From NCBI GenBank assembly GCA_012932295.1, contig JAAONU010000008.1, positions 34,710,949 through 34,774,948 on the forward strand: DNA of 64,000 nt, given 5' to 3'. This document shows, one piece after another, positions 35,128 through 46,322 of this stretch. The notes under the pieces were generated by a model, which did not search any database, was not told the DNA's origin, and saw only the letters and a program-made list of their open reading frames with translations. The position numbers and the translations under genes were made by a program. This DNA is from Cyclina sinensis (lineage: Eukaryota > Mollusca > Bivalvia > Venerida > Veneridae). Each line of letters begins with the position of its first letter. The first letter of the stretch is position 1.

Positions 35128-35193
35128 AGCTCGGGGCAGGTGGATTTTTCCGGGTAACACAACTAGAACTGTCAAAAAGCCTAGCAACTTCAT

Positions 35194-35298
35194 TAGTTTA
35201 GACTCATTTATTTTACATCGATTGCGATACAAGTTCTTACAACTTAGATTCATCACGCTCGATGATTGCTTCCTGATTTCCATACTAGTGTTCGCGCA
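35194..35298 (-). mobile_element. 5'-truncated SINE, family 1, inside the Tc1 pseudogene
   Basis: The last ~105 bp of the SINE seen at 31722-31945, reversed, from the 'gagtctaaac' tail to 'gctgcgcgaa'. It is flanked by GCAACTTCAT (35184-35193) and GCAACCTCAT (35299-35308), a 10-bp target duplication with one change. The tRNA head is missing, as expected for LINE-driven 5' truncation. Confidence 0.85.
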
Positions 35299-35368
35299 GC
35301 AACCTCATGCGTCGCCATACAAGCATTCCAGGGGCATGTTTACGTAAATTTGGTGAAATTCTAGGCAT

Positions 35369-37429
35369 ATCAAATAGAAAAAAAACTTGATTTTTTCAAC
35401 GTTTTTTTTCTTATTGACAACAAAGTCTATAAAATCAGAGAGAAAGGTTTGATTTTATAAGCACTCATTATACTGGTCCTAGCATACACCAGAAGTTGTT
35501 GTTTTTGTTGTTGTTGTTGTTGTGTAATCGGTACAATTGAGTTATAAATGGGTTTATTTGACGCATAATCGTTCACCCTACCATATGTAGAGCATTTGAC
35601 ATGTTGATTTTTTGTTCATTACATTAAAAAGTATGCACATAACTCGGGAGTTTCTTGTTTTTATGTTCAGTAAAAAGAAGTAAAAGTATAAAACGGTAAA
35701 ACGTTTTATATACAGGTTAGAGCAAATTTTCTTTGCATTGTCTGAAAACCTGTATGCCGTATCTGAATTTTACTCTCACTGTAATCACTCAAAAACTGGC
35801 CACTTCTTACACTCTATTGTTAAGAAGCAATGGACCTTTGCAAAACAAAGTTATGTGAAAGAAAAAATAACCGAATCGTCAGACCAATATTTACGTTCAT
35901 AAAAGATAGTATTCGAAATTTGTGTTGCATTTTTGTACTTAGAGGAGGATTATTATTTGGATGTAAGTGATATAATTGTTTAAGTTTGATACTATTCTTA
36001 CATGAAGACCCACATACAAAATAATCCTTTTTAAAACATGTCTCAATCACAAATTATAAAAAAAAAAACTTCTTATATGTTATTATTGTTCGTAATTATT
36101 TACTTTTACAAAGTTGATAAGAAAAAAATATTTTTATTGCATGATTGATAAATATGAAGATCAATAAACTGAAAATGTATACTAGTACCCTAGTCATTTA
36201 ATTGGTGAAAATAACACAGTATTTTCGTCAAGATATCTTTCCATATTTCGTGTTCAACAATTTTTTTTTCATAATAGAAGAAGCCACAGACTCAGATACA
36301 ATTTCAAGGTTCATTAAAAATGCCCAGCATTCTCAATCATTGTTTTAAAATTCACGAATGTGGTACATACTTAAAACATCTTTGCTCCATTATTCTGTAA
36401 GAAGTAGAAGTTTCATAAATAAGAAATATATTCAAAATAAATATTTCTAGAAATCAATCGCTTTTTATGTCCGACAAGGAAGACAGGGAATAAACCATAT
36501 ATAGACCGTTCCATAATTGATAAATTGACCGCCGCCATTATGAAAGTCACCTGACCGTCCGCCATTAAAAGGCTGTGATACTTAAGTTCCGTATAGATCT
36601 GTATAACTTTAGTATTTTGTATGTTTTATTCCAGACTTGATCATATTATTATTTTGATTTATTTAACACATGAAAGAATGTAAAAAAAGACCATGGACTG
36701 TTCAAATTGTATTTGCATATTAGTGATATTACCAATGATTCATACTTACCGCTACTGGCGACACATTTCATTGGATTAACGATGTCATGTGATTAAGCTG
36801 ATCTTACAGGTCGTACGTCGTACGTAGCTTGAGTTGTATAAACCACAAAAATAATATTGAAAATACTTGTTTCCTTTTCAAAAGTTGAAACTATGATTTC
36901 AATTATTTGAACAACCCTGAAAGCTCACAAAATTATAAATCTTGCTCATTAACCGCATGCTCACTGTCTTTTATCTCAAACTTGTTTTGTGCTTTGACGC
37001 AGTTTGAAAAATTAGATTCTACTTTACAATAAATATTCATTAATTAGCACTTCATAAATTATCAGACAGACAGACAGTTAGTTTTCTTTATTATACCCAA
37101 TGTAATCTTTAACAACATGGGGATACAATAAAAAGGAAAAGGCAAACGTATAACTTCAATTAATACCTGAAAAAGTAAAGAATTTAATATTGATATTTTT
37201 TAAAGTTTTAACTTTGGGGGAATCTTCGTGTTGAAAAAATCATAAAGTAATATATTAACAGTTATAGAAACAGTATTTATAAAATTTCTGAGACAGTGTT
37301 AAGTTATACATAAAAAATTGATAACAGTTATACAGACAGCTTGAAGTTATAATAGTAACTTGAATTGCCATTATCTTTGTAGTAAGGAGTAGTAAACTTA
37401 GAGCGTAGACTGAACTGTCTCTTGTCAAG
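35369..37429. other. Intergenic, nothing firm
   Basis: AT-rich. Contains a short (GTT)n near 35497-35522 and 'cagacagacagtt...tttattatacccaatg' near 37067-37110, which resembles a LINE 3' tail. No exon recognised. Confidence 0.35.
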
Positions 37430-40400
37430 TAAAGGTATTATATACAAATACAGACTTTGAATACTCTAAATATGGTCTGTAGAGGTATATAATACAAATA
37501 CAGACAGTGAATATACTATATATAGTCTGTAGAGGTATTATATACAAATACAGACTGTGAATATACTATATATAGTCTGTAGAGGTATAATATACAAATA
37601 CAGACTTTGAATACTCTAAATATGGTCTGTAGAGGTATATAATACAAATACAGACAGTGAATATACTATATATAGTCTGTAGAGGTATTATATACAAATA
37701 CAGACTGTGAATATACTATATATAGTCTGTAGAGGTATAATATACAAACACAGACTGTGAATAAACTACATATAGTCTGTAGAGGTATTATATACAAATA
37801 CAGACTGTGAATATACTATATATAGTCTGTAGAGGTATAATATACAAATACAGACTTTGAATACTCTAAATATGGTCTGTAGAGGTATATAATACAAATA
37901 CAGACAGTGAATATACTATATATAGTCTGTAGAGGTATTATATACAAATACAGACTGTGAATATACTATATATAGTCTGTAGAGGTATAATATACAAACA
38001 CAGACTGTGAATAAACTACATATAGTCTGTAGAGGTATTATATACAAATACAGACTGTGAATATACTATATATAGTCTGTAGAGGTATAATATACAAATA
38101 CAGATTGTGAATATACTATATATAGTCTGTAGAGTTATTATCTACAAATACAGATTGTAAATATACCATATATAGTCTGTAGAGGTATAATATACAAATA
38201 CAGACTGTAAATATACCATAAATAGTCTATACAGGTATAATATACAAATACAGACAGTGAATATACTATATATAGTCTGTAGAGGTATAATATACAAATA
38301 CAGACTGTGAATATACTATATATAGTCTGTAGAGGTATTATATACAAATACAGACTGTAAATATACCATATATGGTCTGTAGAGGTATTATATACAAAAA
38401 CAGACTGTGAATATACTATATATAGTCTGTAGAGGTAAATAATACAGACAGTGAATATACTTTATATAGTCTGTAGAGGTATTATATACAAATGCAGACA
38501 GTGAATATACTATATATAGTCTGTAAAGGTATTATATACAAATACAGACAGTGAATATACCATATATAGTCTGTAGAGGTATTATATACAAAGACAGACT
38601 GTGAATATACAAAATATAGTCTGTAGAAGTATATAATACAAATACAGACAGTGAATATACTATATACAGTCTGTAGAGGTATAATATACAAATACAGACT
38701 GTAAATATACCATGTTTTGTCTGTAGATGTATAATATACAAATACAGACTGTAAATATACCATGTAAAGTCTGTAGAGGTATAATATACAAATACAGACT
38801 GTAAATATACCATGTATAGTCTGTAGAGGTATAATATACAAAAACAGACTGTGAATATACTATATATAGTCTGTAGAGGTATAAAAACATACACAGACTG
38901 TGAATATACTATATATAGTCAGTAGAGGTATAATATACATACACAGACTGTGAATATACTATATTTAGTCTGTAGAGGTATAATATACATACACAGACTG
39001 TGAATATACTATATATAGTCTGTAGAGGTATAATATACAAATACAGACTGTGAATATACTATATATAGTCTGTAGAGGTATAATATACAAATACAGACTG
39101 TAAATATACCATGTATAGTCTGAAGAGGTATAATATACAAATACAGACTGTAAATATACCATGTATAGTCTGTAGAGGTATAATATACAAATACAGACTG
39201 TGAATATACTATATATAGTCTGTTGAGGTATAATATACATACACAGACTGTGAATATACTATATATAGTCTGTAGAGGTATAATATACAAATACAGATGT
39301 GATTATACTATATATAGTCTGTAGAGGTATAATGTACAAATACAGATGTGGATATACTATATATAGTCTGTAGAGGTATAATATCAAAATATAGCCTGTA
39401 AATTTACTATTTATAGTCTGTAGAGGTATAATATACATATACAGACTGTGAATATACTATATATAGTCTGTAGAGGTATAATGTACATACACAGACTGTG
39501 AATATACTATATATAGTCTGTAAAGGTATAATATACAAATACAGATGTGATTATACTATATATAGTCTGTAGAGGTATAATATCAAAATAAAGCCTGTAA
39601 ATTTACTATTTATAGTCTGTAGAGGTATTATATACAAAGACAGACTGTGACTATACTATATATAGTCTGTAGAGGTATAATGTACATACACAGACTGTGA
39701 ATATACTATATATAGTCTGTAAAGGTATAATATACAAATACAGATGTGATTATACTATATATAGTCTGTAGAGGTATAATATACATTCACAGACTGTGAA
39801 TATACTATATATAGTCTGTAGAGGTATAATGTACAAATACAGACTGTGAATATACTATATACAGTCTGTAGAGGTATAATGTACATACACAGACTGTGAA
39901 TATACTATATATAGTCTGTAGAGGTATTATATACAATTACAGACTGTGAATATACTATATATAGTATGTGGTGGTATTATATACAAATACAGACTGTCAA
40001 TATACTTTATATAGCCTGTAATGTAATTATATAAAAATTCAGACTGTGAATATACTATAAATAGTCTGTAAAGGTATTATATACAAAGAAAGACCGTGAA
40101 TATACCATATATAGTCTGTAGAGGTAATATATACAAAGACAGACTGTCAATATACTATATATAGCCTGTAACGGTATTATATACAAAGACAGACTGTGAA
40201 TATAATATATATAGTCTGTAGAGGTATTATATACAAATGCAGACTGTGAATATACTATATATAGTCTGTAGAGGTATTATATACAAATACAGACAGTGAA
40301 TATACTATATATAGTCTGTAGAGGTATAATATACATATACAGACTGTGAATATACTATATATAGTCTGTAGAGGTATTATATACAAAGACAGACTGTGAA

Positions 40401-41237
40401 TATACTATATATAGTCTGCTGAGGTATAATATACAAATGCAGACTGTGAATATATAATATATAGTCTGTAGATGTATTATATACAAAGACAGACTGTGAA
40501 TATACTATATATAGTCTGTAGAGGTATTATATACAAATGCAGACTGTGAATATATAATATATAGTCTGTTGAGGTATAATATACAAATGCAGACTGTGAA
40601 TATATAATATATAGTCTGTTGAGGTATAATATACAAATGCAGACTGTGAATATATAATATATAGTCTGTTGAGGTATAATATACAAATGCAGACTGTGAA
40701 TATATAATATATAGTCTGTTGAGATATAATATACAAATGCAGACTGTGAATATATAATATATAGTCTGTTGAGGTATAATATACAAATGCAGACTGTGAA
40801 TATATAATATATAGTCTGTTGAGGTATAATATACAAATGCAGACTGTGAATATATAATATATAGTCTGTAGAGGTATTATATACAAAGACAGACTGTGAA
40901 TATACTATATATAGTCTGTAGAGGTATTATATACAAATGCAGACTGTGAATATACTATATATAGTCTGTTGAGGTATAATATACAAATGCAGACTGTGAA
41001 TATATAATATATAGTCTGTAGAGGTATTATATACAAAGACAGACTGTGAATATACTATATATAGTCTGTAGAGGTATTATATACAAAAACAGGCTGTGAA
41101 TACACTATATATAGCCTGTGAAGGTATTCTATACAAAAACAGACTGTGAATATACTATATAATATTATAGTCTGTAGAGTTATTATATACAAATACAGAC
41201 TGTGAATATAATATATTTAGTCTGTAGAGGTATTATA
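37430..41237. repeat. 50-bp satellite array, about 76 units
   Basis: Consensus near TATAGTCTGTAGAGGTATTA + TATACAAATACAGACTGTGA + ATATACTATA. Each unit holds ACAGACT and AGTCTGT about 17 bases apart, able to pair as a 7-bp stem. Variants form higher-order blocks: a 'ctttgaatactctaaatatgg' variant recurs at about 37455, 37605 and 37855, and a homogeneous 'aatgcagactgtgaatatataatatatagtctgttgagg' block covers about 40535-40860. Minus-strand open frames here (YIIPLQTIYSIFTVCICI type) are by-products of the array. Confidence 0.97.
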
Positions 41238-41242
41238 TTAAA

Positions 41243-41392
41243 TGGATAGATAGATTGGATGGATAGATAGATTGGATGGATAGATAGATAGATGGATAGA
41301 TAGATAGATTGGATGGATGGATGGATGGATGGATGGATTGGATGGATGGATGGATGGATGGATGGATGGATAGATAGATAGATAGATAGATT
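41243..41392. repeat. GGAT/GATA tetranucleotide microsatellite
   Basis: Mixed (GGAT)n and (GATA)n starting right after the last satellite unit. Confidence 0.95.
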
Positions 41393-42161
41393 CTTCCCCT
41401 CTTTATTCTGAAATTTGTGCCGACTTATCAACATGTAAGAAGTAATGATTGGAACATACAGGGAACCATAGAAATTTGACAAGTTAGACTTGCCACATAT
41501 GAACGTTAATCTTGAATCTGCGTTGGCAAAGCAAGCTCATTTTAGATCAGTTTTCATATTGTGATAGATATGACGACAAATTATCAGTAAAAGATATGAT
41601 GAATTTAATATCTCAGTGACTGTAAATCAAAGCAAAAAAATTCTTCAGAATTTCTATGAATTTAATCATGATTAGTGCTCAGTTGAGAGTCCTTTTACGA
41701 AACAAGTGATAATTGTCTTAACCAAACAACATTTTGCAAAATCAGTCCTATTCGACTTGGATGTTGAGAAACAGGGCGGTGTTTTTTTCAATGATAGTTA
41801 TAGAATTCCAATACGTGTAGCTACTGATATTAACATACTTGTTCTTTCAAAGTATGATGTGAAGTTTTGTCCGTTTCAGATTTTAAGTCAAGTTAAATGT
41901 ATATTTAAGTGATGGTTTATACCCCTAGAGATTACGTGCGAGACGAGACTAGGTTGACTGAGTTTATATTATAATAGTTATATAATTTTGTGTTAGCAAA
42001 CTCTGGCCTGCTATCAAGATAAAAAAGTGAGAAATACTTAGCATATATCTTGCATATGTACTGTCCGTTTTTCTTTCATTATTGGAGTTATATATCTATT
42101 ATCAAGTATGTGACTTAAATGACACCCACGTTTTAAATACAACAGAAATGTATGGTCTTTG

Positions 42162-42262
42162 AATGAATGAATGAATGAATGAATGAATGAATGAATGAAT
42201 GAATGAATGAACGAACGAATGAATAAATGAATGAATGAATGAATGAATGAATGAATGAATGA
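42162..42262. repeat. (GAAT)n microsatellite
   Basis: About 25 copies of GAAT with two GAAC/AAAT interruptions. Confidence 0.97.
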
Positions 42263-42785
42263 ATTATACTGTGTTTTCTAGTTCGTTCATTCAACGTACG
42301 TGTGACAATTATTACCTTGTAGCCTTGTAGTGACACCTTGCGTACATTATCCAGAAATCCTTTCGGAACGTGTATGTTATGAATTTTAACAGATCAAAAT
42401 CTGTCTTTCGCACGAATTCGACGGGATAATCTTTCCATTGATACGAAAGAAGTTTATCAATAATACTGATATATACAAGTCACGTGTCATTTTCATTTTT
42501 AAAGGTTTGTGCCCTGATTTACACAATCTTTATTTTTTCTCTTTTTTTTTTTGTTAAAAAAAGATCAAACTTACAGAAGTACGATTAATCAAACATATTT
42601 TTTAAAAGTGAATTATATATTTATAATTTACTATAATCGTTATCTGAGAGTCGGGCAAAAATTAAGCTGGCTTGATTATTTAAGTGAAATAGATGACAAT
42701 CACGAGATTATCGTGAAGCGATGCTCTTTCAGAAAGCAGACGGCACTTTGAAGCCAAAGCTAAAAAACTATGATTCAAAACATAT

Positions 42786-42810
42786 TATTATTATTATTAT
42801 TATTATTATA
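42786..42810. repeat. (TTA)n microsatellite
   Basis: Eight TTA units. Confidence 0.9.
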
Positions 42811-43621
42811 CTTAAATCTGAATACCCTTGTTAAAAAACCGGTATCAGATTTTAAGGGAATATAAATGTCTATTTACAAACATATCCTAAAAATTTGGTA
42901 GATCTGTACTATAGACGGATTGTAGGATTTGAGAAGTAATAAAATGAGTGGAGATAATGGCCTTTTCTCCAGAAAGTGTGTGTATATACAGAAGAATTAA
43001 ACTTTGAAAAGATATATTCTGTGAAGAAATCTCCAACTTTTACAGATGAAGATTTTTTGCCGGACGTGTACACTTGTACAAAGCCCGGAAAGTAGCAAGA
43101 GACAAAGAAGTAGTATTGACATAATTTGTGAACGACTGTTAACTAACTTTTGGTAGTATACACATACGCAAACTGATCGAATATGGTGTTTATGTTTGAA
43201 ATGGCTACCGGTGTTGAACCTATAGTATTATTTAGAAAATGTGAAATTCTTTCATGGTCTACAGACAGTAAGATTGCATTCAAAACAGGTAAAGGTTCTC
43301 CTATACTTTTTTGTTTTGTTTCAAAGACTGTGACAAATAACTGTATTACAATGTTTGTTTCCGTTACTGATTACTTACGGCGTCTACCAGTGAAATCGGG
43401 AATAGTAGTTTCGAGCTTAACATACAGCTGTTACTCTGAAACGTACAGTGCCTACCGCCTAGTTAAAAATGAACTACAGGGGAAATAAGAAAGTTGACTT
43501 GTTACGCAGTTTTTCCTTTTCAGACTAACTTTGATTTGGTATACTGGTATGTACATAGTAACTCTCCTAACATGATCTTCAATATTTACCCTCTTTCTTT
43601 CCTTTTTGTATTACAGTTACG

Positions 43622-46322
43622 ATGGACAGCCAGGAAGATTTGTATAGGAGTGGAGAGAAGAAAAGAAAGAGAGAGAGGCATGAAGAAAGGTTATTTAACT
43701 TGTTTTGTATCATTCTACAGCAATCTGTGATGTCTTAGTATATATTAAACTTAAAAAGTCCATCTTATTCTCACTGTCAAAAAAAATTTTCTCAGACAAG
43801 AATGTCTCGTCGGCTTGTCACTTAACTTTTAAATTATGCCACAAATAGTTGTAACTCTTCTTTAGCAGTGTCGTATTTACTTGGGCATTATTTGTACGTT
43901 CATACAGATTCATTTGAACTTCAAAAGGTCTGTTCAATTCACTACGAATGGAAACAGCTTTAACTGATGAAACACTGTTGAAGCAATGATAACAATGATA
44001 ACAGATTTGTAGTATATTTCAAAAGTCGTTTAAGCTTAAATATAAAAAATGGCTGTATTGTGATGATTGAATTATTTGTCTGCTAAAATCTTAATGACCT
44101 TGATCAGTTTACCTCAGCTTTCAGAACCCTACAATGTAACCTTATAAATGGTCTTTTTGGTGATTTTATTTTACATATTGTCAGACTCTCTTTTTCGACT
44201 TTTTTTTAACGGGAATGAAAGATAAAAAATGTAATAAAAGTTGTAAAAATGATATTTCAAGCGAAATACCAAGAAGAACTGTTATATTTTACTGCAATAT
44301 TTAACGAATATCGAGCTATTTATTCATGCCCAATATAAAGCATTTATGAGAAAAAAATGATTGTTTCTTTTGTATATCATAGTATTAAGTACCGACATCA
44401 GGTTTCAAGTGGATAACGCAGTCGAACAACAAAGAAAACTGTCTTGATATTTTTGTATGGGTCGCCAAAGGTTGTCTGAGTAAACTGTCAGCGAGTAGTG
44501 TTTATCGATAGTGGGTCATTAATATATTACATTCTAAATGTTTGAATAAAATGTAGACGAAATTGATTCTATTTTTGTATGCATGCCTGTTTCATGTTGG
44601 TAGCGACTTTTACGTTTTCAAGCAGAAAAAAACAACTGTCGAACTTCTGAGGGATTTTTGTTACAAAGGCTGACAATAGCGCTTATTTACAAGTCTAATC
44701 GAGTAACAAAAGTTTGCAAGGGCCTTAACTCGTAGCTTGTGCTGAAACGAGCAGTTGGTAGCAAAGAGGCGCGTCCATTATCTGTCATGCATGAAAAAAT
44801 TAGACAGAAACTTTTGAAAATAGCTAAATCACGATAGTCTCCCCTTTCAGTCAAGTCTTAAGATCAGTGCGGTTCTTTGACGTTTATAAACTAGACGGAA
44901 CTAAGAAAATAAGGGAGCGAAATAATAAATTGAAATATTGCCTCCCCGTTTTGGACTTTTAACCCAGTAGGTCAAACTGGGTTTCACCAGAGACAAAGAT
45001 TATCTATGTATCTGGTTTCACATGATATCAAATTGACTGGACGCCGAATGATAATTTTTTTAATTATTTTTTTTTTAATTTGCAGTAGCGAGTGTAGTAA
45101 GAACAAGAGGTTGAAGACAGAGACTTCAAAGGGGGTAAATATTTATGTTTTATTTCAAATAAACGTCTACCTCACGTAAACAGAAACTCGCCAAAAAAAA
45201 AAGAGCTCAAAGCTACTCTGAACGACCTAGAAATTTTGTATATTATACAGGTGAATTAAGACTTTTACAAAATACTGCCTTAATCTTCATGGGATATAAT
45301 CCTGGCAGTAACTTATGATAAACTGCATATGCTTTTATTCTCAATAGAATGAAACATATTGAGTGCGCTCAAAAATGTCCCCATAGGCCATATGTAGATT
45401 TGTTAATTTTATTGAAGGGGTTTAAAAATCACCAAGTGTCCTTTGGAAATTCATGTTCTTATTTTTTTATCAGTCACTAAATTTCAAAGTTTTCTGAAAA
45501 GTAACAAACATTCATAAAAAAAACGTTTTTTTAATCCCATGTCTTCTTGAATATATTACTTATTCCATAAAGTCAGTAATACTGTGTAAAAACTATACCA
45601 GAAAATAGGACATTTTACTTTGATAAACAACACTCATCAGTCTGTAAGAAACAAATCTACCCATATATCTAACTGAAAGATCCTTTTTCATTAAAAATAA
45701 AAATGATACAAAACAAAATGCAAATATTACAAAAGATATGTGTTATCTATATATTTCCAGCCCTCTGAAGACATGATTGAACACCATTGCAGATGTGTAG
45801 AGAAAGACATACAGATACGAGCTTTGAGGGGTAGTTATATTTTCTAATCAGTGTATAAACAGTAAAACACGTCACCAGATTAAACCAGATCAAATTACTT
45901 TATAACCAACACTAAAGAATCGAAGGCACCCTGTATAAAACCTCATAAAAATGTGGACTGTAAGAACATAGTCAACAACAGCAGTATTGCAGTATGGTAG
46001 AAAAATCAACTACAAAAGCCTTTTATAAAATTTTATTAAAGAAAAAGTACTGCATGAATACAGACAGGACCCGGGAGTTTGTGTAAAAAATACACAGCTA
46101 TTCTCTTTACATTTTATTTAACTCCCCATTGAAATTGTATAGAACTAAACGAATTCACGTGATAAACCTTTTCTGTTGCTGTTTTCTGTTTTTAAAAGAC
46201 GCTATGGTTTACATGGCTAGAATATTGTAAAATGAACATGTTTCATAGGGAAATAACTGTCAGTGGTTAATGTATTCTAAATTTCAGAACGTGTTGCCTA
46301 CCTGGAGAACGAATTAAGACGG
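43622..46322 (+). CDS. Gene C exons 1-4: basic N-terminus and short coiled coil
   Basis: Exon 1 MDSQEDLYRSGEKKRKRERH, exon 2 KNKRLKTETSKG, exon 3 PSEDMIEHHCRCVEKD then IQIRALR, exon 4 ERVAYLENELRR. Phases are 2, 0, 1, 0. The exon 1 donor is GTTATT, the weakest in the model. The heptad-like IRALRERVAYLENEL suggests dimerisation (inference). Confidence 0.75.

Larger units (their letters stand above)
34765..35159 (+). mobile_element. Miniature LTR-type element (TRIM-like) with tRNA-like promoter in each LTR
   Basis: Two direct repeats of exactly 141 bp (34765-34905 and 35019-35159), both TGTAGCAGAGG...ACA and differing at about 7 sites, flank a 113-bp centre. Two bases after the first repeat is TGGCGCCCAACG (34908), a primer-binding-site-like motif. 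Before the second is the purine run 'gaggaggggg' (polypurine-like), preceded by a hairpin AGAATTCG-agaa-CGAATTCT (34985-35004). CAAC flanks both sides (34761-34764, 35160-35163) and occurs once in the restored Tc1 reading frame, so it is a 4-bp target duplication. No protein is encoded, so mobility must have depended on enzymes from elsewhere. Each LTR also carries tRNA-like A and B boxes. Confidence 0.82.
33839..35368 (-). pseudogene. Tc1/mariner transposase pseudogene with nested insertions
   Basis: Minus-strand frames recover, with frameshifts and stops, most of a Tc1 transposase. Start MPRISPNLRKHAPGMLVW at 35368; helix-turn-helix region EVARLFDSSSCSIRNLRQRF; VTTPGQDRYIM; first Asp in EFFSDESRL; GGGSVLVWAG region; second Asp in LFQQDNVASHTA; SPDLNPIE near the third acidic residue; end SGHTRY and TGA at 33839. 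Two insertions interrupt it: a SINE fragment at 35194-35298 and a mini-LTR element at 34765-35159. A poly-C run of about 17 bases at 34298-34314 expands the glycine motif. It cannot be active. Confidence 0.9.
41393..43621. other. Upstream region of gene C
   Basis: Apart from the microsatellites, AT-rich sequence that should contain the promoter and perhaps a non-coding first exon of gene C. A 101-codon frame starts at an ATG at 43183, but it shows no domain and no splice link to gene C. Confidence 0.4.

Noticed and set aside
37430..41237. CRISPR array
   Set aside because: Repeats are contiguous with no unique spacers, and the window is clearly animal nuclear DNA.
38138..41482. Minus-strand open frames with YIIPLQTIYSIFTVCICI repeats
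   Set aside because: By-product of the 50-bp satellite, which lacks stops on this strand; three overlapping frames are open at once.
43183..43488. 101-codon plus-strand frame just upstream of gene C
   Set aside because: No domain, no signal peptide, and no splice junction that would join it in frame to gene C; plausible as leader or intron sequence.
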